A DNA stretch of 64,000 nt from Halomonas chromatireducens (GCF_001545155.1 NZ_CP014226.1:2611266-2675265); one strand, 5' to 3'; positions 20,303 through 30,283 are shown, counted from the first letter of the stretch. The notes: generated from the letters alone by a model not told the origin. A program made the numbers and translations.

Positions 20303-21016
20303 TCAGTCGGCGGCCAGTCGTTGCAGGTAACTCGGACCGCCGAGGTTGCGCATCTGCTGGCGTATCCACTGACTGCGGCGCTCCGTCTGAGGCCCCGGTC
20401 GCGCGGCGTCCCAAGCCCGGGGATTGGGCAGTATGGCGGCAAGCCGGCTCGCCTGCACTTCATTGAGTTGGCTGGCCGATACGCCGAAATAGTGCTGTGA
20501 GGCTGCCTCAAGGCCGAACACGCCATTGTCCCACTCGGCGATATTGAGATAGACCTCGAGGATTCGCTCCTTGGGCCAAAGCGTTTCGATCAGCAGGGTA
20601 AACCAGGCCTCGAGCCCCTTGCGGGTCCAACTGCGCCCCGTCCAGAGGAACAGGTTCTTGGCAGTCTGTTGGCTGATGGTGCTGGCTCCGCGCAGACGCG
20701 CGCCGGAGCGGCTCGCCTCCCAGGCACGTCGCATCTCGGCAACATCGAACCCCCGGTGATCGGGAAAGCGTTGATCCTCGGCGGCAATCACCGCCAGCTT
20801 GGCGTGGTCGGAGAGTTCCTCCCACGGGCGCCACTGATGCCTGATGGTCAGCGATTCACCGGAGAGCCAGGCTTCGGCCTTGCGCTCCAGCATCACCATC
20901 GAACCATAGGCCGGCACATAGCGCATCATCAGCACCAGCACGAGCGACAACACGACAAAGGCGGCCCCGACCAGGGCCGCCCAGCGCAGTACACGAAAGA
21001 GAAGGGCGCGAATCAT
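20303..21016 (-). CDS. mtgA: monofunctional peptidoglycan glycosyltransferase
   Basis: 237 residues with one N-terminal membrane anchor (about 10-30). The GT51 motifs are visible: AAEDQRFPDHRGFD with the catalytic Glu, GASTISQQTAKNLFL, RKGLEAWFTLLIE and KERILEVYLNIAEWD. It polymerises lipid II into glycan strands at the outer face of the inner membrane. No transpeptidase domain follows, as expected for MtgA. Confidence 0.95.
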   Translation of the reverse strand: MIRALLFRVLRWAALVGAAFVVLSLVLVLMMRYVPAYGSMVMLERKAEAWLSGESLTIRHQWRPWEELSDHAKLAVIAAEDQRFPDHRGFDVAEMRRAWEASRSGARLRGASTISQQTAKNLFLWTGRSWTRKGLEAWFTLLIETLWPKERILEVYLNIAEWDNGVFGLEAASQHYFGVSASQLNEVQASRLAAILPNPRAWDAARPGPQTERRSQWIRQQMRNLGGPSYLQRLAAD

Positions 21017-21040
21017 GCCACGCCTGACAGCGTTCGTTGA

Positions 21041-21895
21041 TCAGCGTTTGAATAGATACTCGGCATGATAGCGCAGGTGGTCCTCGATGAAGCTGGCGAT
21101 GAAATAATAGCTGTGATCATACCCCGGCTGACGCCGCAGCGTCAGTGGGTGATCGTGTGTATTGCACACCGCCTCGAGTCGCTCGGGCTTGAGCTGCTCC
21201 ACAAGAAAATCGTCCTCCTCGCCCTGGTCGATGAACAGGGGCTGACTGGACGCCCCCTTGGCCACCAGCTCGCAGGCATCATACTGGGTCCAGCTGCCGG
21301 GGTCGTCGCCCAGGTACTCGTGGAAGGCCTTGCGCCCCCAGGGGCACTGGCTGGGATTGACGATCGGCGCAAACGCCGAGACCGAGCAGTAGTGACCGGG
21401 CCTGCGCAGCGCCATGATCAAGGCGCCGTGGCCGCCCATGGAGTGACCACTGATGGCTTCACGACCGTTGACCGGAAAGTGTTGTCGAACCACCGAGGGT
21501 AGCTCCTCGGTGACGTAGTCATACATCCGGTAATGCTTCTTCCAGGGCTCCCGGGAGGCATTGACGTAGAATCCGGCACCGGAGCCAAGGTCGTAGCTAT
21601 CATGCTCGCCCGGCAGGTCGGTTCCGCGGGGGCTGGTGTCCGGGCAGACGATGGCGATTCCCAGCTCTGCTGCCAAACGCTGAGCCCCAGCCTTCTGCAT
21701 GAAATTCTCGTCGGTACAGGTCAGCCCCGACAACCACCAGAACAGCGGCACCCGCTCGGTCTCGGCCTGGGGTGGCAGGTAAATGGCGAATACCATCTCG
21801 CAGTCCAGCGCCCGCGAGCGGTGCCGATAGCGCTTGTGCCAGCCGCCGAAGCTCTTGTTGGCGGATACCAGCTCGATCTGTTCGGTCATGGTCAT
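21041..21895 (-). CDS. fghA: S-formylglutathione hydrolase
   Basis: 284 residues; alpha/beta-hydrolase of the esterase D family. Nucleophile elbow GHSMGGHGAL, catalytic Asp in FIDQGEEDDFL and His in GYDHSYYFIASF. It hydrolyses S-formylglutathione to formate and glutathione in formaldehyde detoxification. AAGGAG precedes the ATG by 8 bases. No adh gene is in view. This is the last core-looking gene before the AT-richer island starts about 100 bases upstream of it. Confidence 0.95.
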   Translation of the reverse strand: MTMTEQIELVSANKSFGGWHKRYRHRSRALDCEMVFAIYLPPQAETERVPLFWWLSGLTCTDENFMQKAGAQRLAAELGIAIVCPDTSPRGTDLPGEHDSYDLGSGAGFYVNASREPWKKHYRMYDYVTEELPSVVRQHFPVNGREAISGHSMGGHGALIMALRRPGHYCSVSAFAPIVNPSQCPWGRKAFHEYLGDDPGSWTQYDACELVAKGASSQPLFIDQGEEDDFLVEQLKPERLEAVCNTHDHPLTLRRQPGYDHSYYFIASFIEDHLRYHAEYLFKR

Positions 21896-22014
21896 CGTTC
21901 GGTCTCCTTACCCCACTTCTCAATAGACAGCGCCTGGAACGGCATAACAGTCGGGCGCGAATCTCTCATGCGTCTTCTAGGATATCGTAACAGCCTCGCG
22001 CCTCCGGGCGTCTA

Positions 22015-22959
22015 TCAAAAGCGAAGCACCGAGAAGCCAAGATCCAGATTAACAAGAGAGGCATCAAGGAACGCAGAAGGAGATTTGATAAAATCGGCAA
22101 CGCCCTCTGCGGGAATTCGCCGATTATTCATGACCTCCCTGACGGCACTCATCTTCTGCTCGTCAAGTATTACAACATTATTTTTAATTCTAATTACGCC
22201 ACCACGCTCATCCAGGTCCAGCTGTCCTAATCGACCCTCTATCTCATCAAGCCCATAACCGTCACCTACACTGGGAAAAAGCTCCAGGCTGCCATCGGGC
22301 AACTGCTTTGCAATAACACCGACATCTTCGGCCGTTTCCACATTGATTCTTTCAAAGTGGCTAAGATCAATATTCATGCCACTGCGCTTGGACAGTTGTA
22401 ATGTTGCCAGAAGCAACAGGTTCTCGCTGCTTGTCTTCAATGCTTCGGGAAGCTGTGAGTGCCGCTCCACGGCCTGAAAGGCTTGCAGCTGTGACTGATC
22501 TAGAAGAAAGCGATTAGCAGAACCTACCTCCATCAGCGCACCTTTGATACTGCACGGCGCCTGCCCACCACCATGCTCTGGAAATATCTTTACAGAAAAA
22601 GCCTTGTTGTTTGAGTGCCCTCGAATGGAAACCTTGAACTCACCAGAAAAACGCGGAGGAAGCCCAAGGATTTCTGCCTGTTCATTATCAAGAGAGGCAG
22701 CAACACTAGCGTCGAGGCTGAATCCATTAGGAAAACGCGAGGCAAGCCCCTGCTCTTCAAGCATACGGAGGACAACGCCCTGTAAATTAATATTTGGCGT
22801 ACCTCCTCCGGAAAGAAATCTTTCAAACTCTGACTTTTCAAGGTATAGCTTGACACCATCTGCATCAAACCTAACCTCAAAGCCTTCCGGACCGCCTTGA
22901 CGATCAGCAGCGTCAGGAAGAATCCTCTTGATGATTTCAGCAAGCCTATTCTTCATCAC
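22015..22959 (-). pseudogene. zorD: N-terminal fragment of SNF2-type helicase, ZorD-like
   Basis: 314 codons. The text from about 225 onward (PDGSLELFPSVG, then VVILDEQKMSAVREV, NNRRIPAEGVADFIKSPSAF, LVNLDLGFSVLRF) fits the helicase-associated N-terminal region that precedes the SNF2 motor. No Walker A or DEAH motif follows because the frame stops at 22015, just where core-like sequence resumes. It starts inside the end of the preceding gene (overlap 14 bases) as the fourth cistron of the Zorya-like operon, the place of zorD in type I systems. I infer a truncated zorD; family assignment of the fragment is by pattern only. Confidence 0.6.
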
Positions 22960-24784
22960 CCATCACCCCGCTATTTTTCAGTACCCTCTCGCCTTCGCCC
23001 GAGTTGATCCAGTTGAAGTTGGAGACTTGCATGCAGTACCCCTTCAGGTCCAAATACAGCACATGGTTGATAGCTTTTAAAGGAAGACCCAAATGCCTGG
23101 AAATATCTCTTGCCTTGCTATCGGGGTGCCTGTGAAGATAAAGCAATATCTGAATAGCCAGAGGTGAGAGCACATTATGAGCGCGACTATCATTTGAATG
23201 GCTTTCTTTTCGATCAGCACCGGCATCACTGGAAGCTTCACGAGATGGCCGTACCACATGCCTTTTCGCCGGCCTCACAACGGGAAGCCCAAACCTCGCA
23301 ACATACCTTCTATAATCCTCTTTGCTGAGGAGGGCCTCGACATCCAGACTAATGCCATTTTCTGCCAGGAATTCAAATACCTTATTCTGCCAAGTCGAAG
23401 GACTATGGACAATGGAAGTATACTCCAGACTGGGGTTCTCTTTCTTGTAGGCCTTAGGCACCATATTTGTTAAGTCGAAGTGCGAGAGGCTCGCCACTTC
23501 ATAGCTAAGATGCTTATGGCTTGGCGGAGCCAGATATACCCAAAGCTTGAAGCTATGCGAACCTTCAATCAAGTAAAAGTCACCACAATCCAGATAGATA
23601 ACTGCCTTATCGGAAAGCTGACCATCCAGTTTAATATAATTTACCTTCAACTCATTTTTCAAAATCTTCCTGACTGAGTACTCGGCCTTGCTTCCAAGCA
23701 TCAGCCTGGTGTTCTTTATCATCTTCAGACGAAAAAGCCCTTCCAGAAAAGTTTTTCTAGCAGGGAACATTCTCTTCAACTCAGCGTTATCAGTAGTTTC
23801 TCCATACTGTTCAAGCGCCTGCAGAAAGAGGCGCAGGTCCTGCTTGGCAAACCAGCCTCGCACCTTCTCGACCCTTTGCTCACCAAGGGGTGCCCACCAC
23901 TCCCGATAGCTCTTGACCCTGCTAGAGACACGCGGATCGCCGGCCAAGCTCAACATGAAATCCTGCCAGGCTTCACTGGCCTCCATGACACGGTCAATCA
24001 GTACCTCTAGCGCAGCGTGGCCTATTCTTTTTCCATGATTACCATATGGAGCCTTGGAGACATCGTGATGCAACAGCTCATCGAAGACAGGAGACCATTC
24101 TTGCTCATCTATCTCATGAAGTTTTTCTATATAGTAGTGAGCACGACAGACATCAGCATATCGGCCGCTATCAAACCCCTTCAAGCCAAACTTAAATAAT
24201 GCATCCTCCAGTGTCATACCATTCTTGATGGCAAGCTTGACAAGCTGTGCCGGCCCGTCAATCTTTAGAATCCAGTCGCCCTTTTGCTTTACAACCGAGA
24301 TCAGATCATCTGCTGTCAGCTCTTCGCCCTGAATCTCAACCTTTTGTATCTGGTCAACAAGGAGACCCTCAAATACTTCCCTCAGTGAATCATCATTTTC
24401 CGAGGAATAGCGATCCAGTCTGTCAAATTCCTGGAAGTATAGCTGGAGCATATTGAGAAGCGGCACCCTGCCTAGCCTGGGTTGCTGAGCGTCAACCATG
24501 ATTTCAAGTAGCCTGGGGCTCATCAGCCTCTTGAGCACGTCTGAGTCATCAAGCCACAGCTGGGTCAGGGCCCGAACGGCTACCCTTTTCTGGAGCAGAG
24601 CTGGCAATACCCCGAAGTTTCGACTCCTTACCACATCTAGCAGCTTCCCTTCAGCCATGAGGTAGGCATCACCTCGGCCTACATCGGCCTGAACCTTTTT
24701 TGTCGATTCAGTAAGCTCGACCCACGGTTCAAGAGACGAGGATTTCCAGCTTATCTTGACAAGCTCAAGAGGTGGCAAAATCAC
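22946..24784 (-). CDS. zorC: ZorC-like EH-signature protein
   Basis: 612 residues with a GTG start overlapping the zorB stop (GTGA). Mostly helical; a central block with WQDFMLSLAGDPRVSSRVKS, YREWWAPLG and VEKVRGWFAKQDLRLFLQAL resembles the EH_Signature domain of ZorC. The last 80 residues look like a winged helix (LSPLAIQILLYLHRHP ... LGLPLKAINHVLYLDLKGY) after a charged linker. ZorC is known to be needed for type I Zorya defence together with ZorD. The call rests on motif resemblance and on its place after zorA and zorB. Confidence 0.72.
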   Translation of the reverse strand: MILPPLELVKISWKSSSLEPWVELTESTKKVQADVGRGDAYLMAEGKLLDVVRSRNFGVLPALLQKRVAVRALTQLWLDDSDVLKRLMSPRLLEIMVDAQQPRLGRVPLLNMLQLYFQEFDRLDRYSSENDDSLREVFEGLLVDQIQKVEIQGEELTADDLISVVKQKGDWILKIDGPAQLVKLAIKNGMTLEDALFKFGLKGFDSGRYADVCRAHYYIEKLHEIDEQEWSPVFDELLHHDVSKAPYGNHGKRIGHAALEVLIDRVMEASEAWQDFMLSLAGDPRVSSRVKSYREWWAPLGEQRVEKVRGWFAKQDLRLFLQALEQYGETTDNAELKRMFPARKTFLEGLFRLKMIKNTRLMLGSKAEYSVRKILKNELKVNYIKLDGQLSDKAVIYLDCGDFYLIEGSHSFKLWVYLAPPSHKHLSYEVASLSHFDLTNMVPKAYKKENPSLEYTSIVHSPSTWQNKVFEFLAENGISLDVEALLSKEDYRRYVARFGLPVVRPAKRHVVRPSREASSDAGADRKESHSNDSRAHNVLSPLAIQILLYLHRHPDSKARDISRHLGLPLKAINHVLYLDLKGYCMQVSNFNWINSGEGERVLKNSGVMGDEE

Positions 24785-25545
24785 TGCGAATCACCTGCAA
24801 ATGCATCCTGCACCGCTCTATAATCTTCCACCGTGGGGCGTCGGATGGTAAACCTTATATCAATTCGCCGGTTAGCTCTGAGCTCTGCATCCGTGTCTTG
24901 AAACTCTGTAACAGGCCGAGTTTCAGCATAACCACTGACAGAAAATATTGGATGCCCATCCTGGTTTATCAAGCTATCCAGCCGCCGCCCCTCAGGAAGG
25001 ACCTCTAACCAGTGCTGCCAAAGGGAAATTGCACGGAAAGCCGAAAGCCCCCAGTTTCCCTTGCCCATCATTCCCTGATACGGTCGATTATCGGTATGAC
25101 CCTCAACAAAAACGGTATCTAGATAATCTACCCGGTCATCCTGAAGTATTACGCCAGCAAGAACATTACCAATTTGAGTCGCTGTGTCCTGATACTGGGG
25201 ACCAAGATCAAATTCAGCTGTCTCAAAACCGAGAATGTCATTCGGTATACTCAGAACTGTGTCGTTCTCGCTGACTGAAACACGTATTCCCCTACGCTGC
25301 AGCTCCTCGGCTGCTTCATGCAATATCGTTCTCCTCACTTCTTCAGCCTGACGCAGCATCTGAATTTCTTCGGTAAACTCTTGCTGCTGCTCCTCCAACT
25401 GCTCCCTGATCTCCATCAGCTGCACAATAAGCACGACTGACGCCAGAATAAAAATTATCAGCAGCACCGACATGATGTCTGCAAAAGACATCCAATATGG
25501 ATTCTCTTCGTCTACTTGAGACTTTCCACGCCTATGAAAACTCAT
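24781..25545 (-). CDS. zorB: ZorB-like MotB/OmpA protein
   Basis: 254 residues. One N-terminal membrane helix with the conserved Asp of MotB-type stators (MSFADIMSVLLIIFILASV), a short coiled coil (EIREQLEEQQQEFTEEIQML), then an OmpA/MotB peptidoglycan-binding domain (EGHTDNRPYQG ... NWGLSAFRAISLW). It forms, with ZorA, a proton-driven stator-like complex anchored to the cell wall. The start overlaps the zorA stop (TAATG). Confidence 0.87.
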   Translation of the reverse strand: MSFHRRGKSQVDEENPYWMSFADIMSVLLIIFILASVVLIVQLMEIREQLEEQQQEFTEEIQMLRQAEEVRRTILHEAAEELQRRGIRVSVSENDTVLSIPNDILGFETAEFDLGPQYQDTATQIGNVLAGVILQDDRVDYLDTVFVEGHTDNRPYQGMMGKGNWGLSAFRAISLWQHWLEVLPEGRRLDSLINQDGHPIFSVSGYAETRPVTEFQDTDAELRANRRIDIRFTIRRPTVEDYRAVQDAFAGDSQ

Positions 25546-27587
25546 TAGCGACGCTCCAGATCATCCACAACACCACTTATTGCTGTGACTGTCCTCTTCA
25601 TCTGATCGGCAAACGATATCGTATTGGTATTCCAAGCTTCCATTCTCTCCGAAACCTGCTCGCGAACCTCCTGGCTATATGCCTTAAGCCACTCCTCGGC
25701 TTGCTTCTCAATATTTTCCACCTGCTCACTCAGAGAGTCACCCAGCCGCGTAAACTCCTCACGCAACTTACGGATAAACTCATCATTACGGCTCCCAAGC
25801 TCGCTGAAACCTTCATTGGCGAATTTAGCAGCAGAATCAAGCTGACGAGCAGCGTCGCTGATGGCTTCCTGCATGTTCGCAAGTGTACGCGCGTGCTCGG
25901 AGATACCAGAAAGCACTTCACTATTCCTGGTTGACACTTGCTCCAGGCTTTCTGTGACGGCACTGACCCTTTCATCAAGAAGTACTGTGGCCTTGTGAAG
26001 ATTGGCCGACAAGGTGCCTAGCTGGGTAGAGCTATTTGTCATGTTCTGACTACTACGTTCGGCAGAACTTGCCACCTCACTTAGCGAAGTGGAAAGCTTT
26101 TCGTATTGGGACGATATGCCTGTCAAGTGCTGATTGGCGCTTCTGGATGCCTCTCCAACTTGTCGCATCAGCTCTTGCTGCTCATTGACAAGCTTTTCTA
26201 CCAGACCACTGAACCGTTCTTCGATTGCCTTTTGCTGCTCATCAAACTGAGCTGCGCGCACCTGATCCCGCTCCTCTGCCGAGGCAACCTGGCGCTCAAG
26301 CGCCGCAGCCTGATCTTCAGATATCTTCTGTAGACTTTCTTCATGTGCTCGCTTCCGTTGCTCATCCCGCTCAGATGCCTGATGAAACTGTGTATCCATC
26401 GACTCTGTCATGCGTTCCATGAAGGATTCGAACTTCTCCGCCAGCGCAGACTGCTGGTCCATGGCTGTCTCGCGTTGCCTCCCAAGGTGCTCGGACAGCT
26501 CGCGAGATGTGGTCTCTACATGCTCACCGCTTTTCTGTTGCTGCTCAGTTAGCTTCGTAAAGAGTTCGTCCATCCTTGTACTCATTGAACTTACTGCCTG
26601 ATTCACCTCTTCAGCAGCAGTTCCAAGCGCCTTGGTTTGCTCACTTCCTGCTGTCTTCATACCCTCCATGAAATTCGAAACAAGCTTTTCAAGAACCTCA
26701 TTTGATTGATTGCTTGCATTATCAACCAGAGCCTGTATGGCTGGGGCCATGACATTGTTAAGCGAGTCTGAAATAGCCTCCTGCATGGCCTCGCTCATCC
26801 CCGAAACGGTTTCCTGAAGCCTGTCTCCAATGCGCTCGTGAAGTTCCTGAAGTGCCTCCTTGCTTGCCTGACTGGACTCAGCAATATGGATCAGCGAGTG
26901 CTCAGCTGGCATTCTTTGATAGAGAAAATCAATAGTATGCTGGAGCTTGTTGATACGCCTCAGGGCACTTCTTTCCACAAGCTTTTCGATCACATTAAGT
27001 AGCAGGCTTAACCCAATCCCCCATACTGATGTCAAAAAGGCAATAGCGGCGCCGTTTATCATGCTCGCAATACCCACCCTGAGGGTATCGACATCATCAG
27101 CATCGACCTGAAGGCCTCTCAAACCAATTGTCAGGCCAATAAAGGTACCCAGCACACCGATCGCAGTCAGAAAGGTCGGTGTGGCTGCCAGCAGACGGCT
27201 TGACGTCAACCCGTAGGCTAATGTTCTTCCATTGAAGAAATGGTCGGCATCCAGAGTATTGTAGAGCTTGTCCCTGTCAGGAGAGTACACCAGGCTTTCG
27301 TCAAACTCTTCCCACAGTTTTCCAGCCTTGACGCGTGAGCTTTGCGCCTTCTCCAGGATTTCCTGGCGCTTCCAAGCCAGCTCTTCTCGCGTCTGGTCTT
27401 TTATCAAACTTTCAACCAGCCTGACACTTTTACGATACTTAATGTAATAGTGAGAAAGTGAGATAATAGCGATAATCATGATCGCCATCATTCCCAGCCA
27501 GAACCAGTCGCTCACCACAAGCTCCTGATGCCGGGAAATATTCATGGCATGAAAATTGGGAAGAAGATGCGAAACTGACTCAATCAT
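25545..27587 (-). CDS. zorA: ZorA-like MotA/TolQ/ExbB protein with long tail
   Basis: 680 residues. Membrane helix 1 at about 27-48, further helices around 155-180 (TFLTAIGVLGTFIGLTIGL) and 200-230 (INGAAIAFLTSVWGIGLSLL), as in MotA/ExbB proteins. From about 250 to 670 the sequence is helical, charged coiled coil, matching the long cytoplasmic tail of ZorA that is thought to transmit phage detection to the effectors. This architecture separates it from housekeeping ExbB/TolQ, which are near 230 residues. Confidence 0.85.
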   Translation of the reverse strand: MIESVSHLLPNFHAMNISRHQELVVSDWFWLGMMAIMIIAIISLSHYYIKYRKSVRLVESLIKDQTREELAWKRQEILEKAQSSRVKAGKLWEEFDESLVYSPDRDKLYNTLDADHFFNGRTLAYGLTSSRLLAATPTFLTAIGVLGTFIGLTIGLRGLQVDADDVDTLRVGIASMINGAAIAFLTSVWGIGLSLLLNVIEKLVERSALRRINKLQHTIDFLYQRMPAEHSLIHIAESSQASKEALQELHERIGDRLQETVSGMSEAMQEAISDSLNNVMAPAIQALVDNASNQSNEVLEKLVSNFMEGMKTAGSEQTKALGTAAEEVNQAVSSMSTRMDELFTKLTEQQQKSGEHVETTSRELSEHLGRQRETAMDQQSALAEKFESFMERMTESMDTQFHQASERDEQRKRAHEESLQKISEDQAAALERQVASAEERDQVRAAQFDEQQKAIEERFSGLVEKLVNEQQELMRQVGEASRSANQHLTGISSQYEKLSTSLSEVASSAERSSQNMTNSSTQLGTLSANLHKATVLLDERVSAVTESLEQVSTRNSEVLSGISEHARTLANMQEAISDAARQLDSAAKFANEGFSELGSRNDEFIRKLREEFTRLGDSLSEQVENIEKQAEEWLKAYSQEVREQVSERMEAWNTNTISFADQMKRTVTAISGVVDDLERR

Positions 27588-27620
27588 TCTTTACACTACC
27601 CGATAACTTTAAAAGAGATA

Positions 27621-27989
27621 TCACCCAATATTGAAGTACAGTATCGGATTACTGCTGCCTTTCTCGAACCACCCTGACACATCCATGCCCTTGTATCTAT
27701 GCCTCTCGCGTGCACCCGCGACCTCCCCCACGAACTCCCAGCGACCGTCGATGCAGACATCGCCTAGAGGCCTCGTATGGTAGGGAGTGGAACCTGCCGG
27801 GTGCCATGACAGCACCCGGTAGACCTCGCGCACGACACCGCCCGCGACAGCAAAGGCCAGCTCGACCCGCTCGCGTCGCTCGCCAATCCTCCACACCCCA
27901 CGCGTCACTTCATAGAGCTCCTGATCGGAGATCCCTTCATGCCAGCTGCGGGAAATCCGTATCAGAACTGAGGGTTGGGTAATCTTCAT
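27621..27989 (-). CDS. small unknown protein linked to DUF262 gene
   Basis: 122 residues from ATG 27989. AAGGAGG overlaps the stop of the DUF262 gene 10 bases upstream, so the two are coupled; the longer frame to 28340 lies wholly inside that gene and is discarded. The core pattern YEVTRGVWRIGERRERVELA, then GGVVREVYRVLSWHPAG, resembles small proteins I have seen near restriction-type genes, but I cannot name a domain. It lies 33 bases before zorA, so all six genes probably share one transcript. Confidence 0.75.
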   Translation of the reverse strand: MKITQPSVLIRISRSWHEGISDQELYEVTRGVWRIGERRERVELAFAVAGGVVREVYRVLSWHPAGSTPYHTRPLGDVCIDGRWEFVGEVAGARERHRYKGMDVSGWFEKGSSNPILYFNIG

Positions 27990-28005
27990 ACTGGCGAGCC
28001 CTCCT

Positions 28006-30246
28006 TCATGCAGTGGCTTTCTGAACCAGCTGGTGTGACAGCAGGTAAGGTGCCTGGCGCACTTCTTCCAGGTGGTAGAGGTGCCAGCCAGCCAGGGTTG
28101 GCGGGATTGGAGACGCCTTGCCATGTTCGTTCCAGATGCCCACTCGGTGCTCCGGCCAGGCAAGCTCGAAGTTCCCCACGACCTCCCCTTTGGCATCCTC
28201 CACGTCCTGCCCGATGACCGGCTCGGGCAGATCCTGGTCGATGATCCACTCAACGATGGGCACGGCTGCCATATCGTCCAGGTGCTGCGCCCAGGCAGGA
28301 AGCACCGCCAAGGGGTCATCGAGGACCTGCTCCGCCACATGACGCTTCAACTGGTCAACATCCTCAAAGACCTGGTAGCCGGCACGGTTAGCGATCTTGA
28401 TCACGTCGCCATCCTCGTTCAGCAACAGCACTGCAGGGGCGCTCAGGCCTGGCTGGATTCCATCGGGCCAGGCCAGGTCGAGAATCGCCATGGCCTCTCC
28501 ACTCTTGGGATCATCCAGCTCGAACTCGAGCTCACCAGGCGGCAGCTTGTGGCTTTCCATCCACTCCTGCAGCTCACGCAGCTGTAGCTCCTCCTCCTCG
28601 CTTTCGATACCGCCCGGGACGACACGTACAGACTCAGCGATAACCGTGGCGTCCTGGCTGTCATCGAAATGATAGAGCTCTTCAAGCAGTCGATTGGTCG
28701 CCTCGGCGAGGAGCTCACGCCGCGCCTTCAGGAAATCGGGGTAGTGCTCGATCACCCAGAGCTCACGCTGCATCGGCACCCATTGGCTTTGTAGCGCATC
28801 CGGGTAGCTCTTGAGCACCTCCTCGAAATACTCCACGGGGAGGCGATTGGAGATGCTGAGATTCGAGCCCTTGGTCAGGAAGCAGAAATTGGCGAGAGAG
28901 TTGACCTGCTTGTGGTCGTAGCCGTATTCGCGAAGCCGATGCTTGGGGAAGATGTGATGCAGCTCCAGGGATGAGTTGCTTCCCAGCATGTTCTTCTTGA
29001 GCGCAATCCCGAGCCCCCAATCCTGCGCCTCACCGGTACGGGTAAGAAGGTAGAGCAGCGAGTAGAAGCGGTTGCCACGGGTATGGCCGGCAAAATGGTC
29101 GGCGCGAACCTTTAGGCTGCCACGCCAGAGATGCAACTCCTTGATCAGCACCTGGATCCCATGCGGCTGGTTGTCGAGCAGGATATCGAGGTCACGCGAG
29201 AGCACGCTCTCGGTCGAGCCAGAGTAGCGCCCCCAGATGGCCGAATGGATGAACCAGAAGAGCGTCGCATCCAGGGTGGCCTTGTCGGTGATCTTACCGC
29301 CCTGCTCCTCGACGAAGCGCACGAGCACCGGGAAGCTGTAGTGCCCTGTGAGGACCTGTTGATGGTCCAGGCCGAGGCGGTCGCCGATCACATCCAGCAG
29401 ATAGCTGATGTGCTTGATCGCCTTGTTCAGCCCCACCACGAACTGCTGGCCATCCAGGTCGTGGATGAAGGAGAACTTGGCTTCGTTGGTGGTCAAGGTG
29501 GTTATACAGCGAAGCAGCCAGTCAAGGGAGAATTGGAAGCCCTGAGCCCGCCAGTCATCCAGGGCCTTGCGCATCCTGGCCCGTGCATCCGGCTGAGTAG
29601 AGCAGATTCGCGCCAGTGCAAGATCACCCTTGGAGAGCTTGGTGCCGCCACTGTTGACCTTGTTGAAGATCTCCACGACTACGTCCAGGGTCTTGTCCTG
29701 ACCGGAGATCTGCTCCACATGGACCTCGATATCACGGACATCGCGAAGCCTGGTCAAGCGTGTGACGACGGATGCGATTTCACCGTGGTCGACCACGCCT
29801 CGGACCAGCATCTCCTGTAGCATTATTTCAGAGCCGTCCTGCATCAGCCGAGTCACGCTGATCCACTTGGGATCGTTGGCCATCTTGCTGAGCATGTAGA
29901 AGGAGAACTCCTCGTTCTCCACATTGAAATAGAGGTCGGTGAAGGCACGCTCGTCGCCATCGAAAAAGGCCGGAGGCCTGCCGCGCACGATGCCGTAGAG
30001 CGACGTGATGCGCTGCTGGCCATCCAGGAGCAGGTTGACCGTGCCGGCATTGAGCTGCTGTTCGCCCCTGTGCCCTACCGTCGTGGCATCGGTCGCCCAG
30101 GAGAGCAGGCTACCCACGGGATAGCGCTTGTAGAGGGAGGTCATCAGGCCGCGAACCTGGTCGCGGTTCCACACATAGCCGCGCTGAAACTCGGGTAGCG
30201 CCGTCTGGCCGTTATCGATCTGGTCGAGCAGCGTCGAAATCTTCAT
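28006..30246 (-). CDS. DUF262 / HNH-type protein (GmrSD-like)
   Basis: 746 residues. N-terminal DUF262 with the signature LLLDGQQRITSLYG near 72-85, a ParB-like nucleotide-binding motif, and an HNH/DUF1524-like site LELHHIFPKHRLREYGYD near 425-445. About 200 acidic residues follow and match nothing I know. GmrSD proteins cut glucosylated or otherwise modified phage DNA (type IV restriction); DUF262-HNH proteins occur in several defence systems. AGGGAG lies about 11 bases before the ATG. It is the first intact gene of the minus-strand defence operon. Confidence 0.85.
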   Translation of the reverse strand: MKISTLLDQIDNGQTALPEFQRGYVWNRDQVRGLMTSLYKRYPVGSLLSWATDATTVGHRGEQQLNAGTVNLLLDGQQRITSLYGIVRGRPPAFFDGDERAFTDLYFNVENEEFSFYMLSKMANDPKWISVTRLMQDGSEIMLQEMLVRGVVDHGEIASVVTRLTRLRDVRDIEVHVEQISGQDKTLDVVVEIFNKVNSGGTKLSKGDLALARICSTQPDARARMRKALDDWRAQGFQFSLDWLLRCITTLTTNEAKFSFIHDLDGQQFVVGLNKAIKHISYLLDVIGDRLGLDHQQVLTGHYSFPVLVRFVEEQGGKITDKATLDATLFWFIHSAIWGRYSGSTESVLSRDLDILLDNQPHGIQVLIKELHLWRGSLKVRADHFAGHTRGNRFYSLLYLLTRTGEAQDWGLGIALKKNMLGSNSSLELHHIFPKHRLREYGYDHKQVNSLANFCFLTKGSNLSISNRLPVEYFEEVLKSYPDALQSQWVPMQRELWVIEHYPDFLKARRELLAEATNRLLEELYHFDDSQDATVIAESVRVVPGGIESEEEELQLRELQEWMESHKLPPGELEFELDDPKSGEAMAILDLAWPDGIQPGLSAPAVLLLNEDGDVIKIANRAGYQVFEDVDQLKRHVAEQVLDDPLAVLPAWAQHLDDMAAVPIVEWIIDQDLPEPVIGQDVEDAKGEVVGNFELAWPEHRVGIWNEHGKASPIPPTLAGWHLYHLEEVRQAPYLLSHQLVQKATA

Positions 30247-30283
30247 GGTTGTCCAACTCCCTGCGTATTACGTCTTTCCATGG

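Noticed and set aside
27990..28340. N-terminal extension of the 122-residue protein
   Set aside because: It would lie entirely within the DUF262 gene in another frame; a strong ribosome site supports the start at 27,989.
28072..29820. Long plus-strand frames opposite the DUF262 gene
   Set aside because: They mirror the codon pattern of the DUF262 gene and match nothing.
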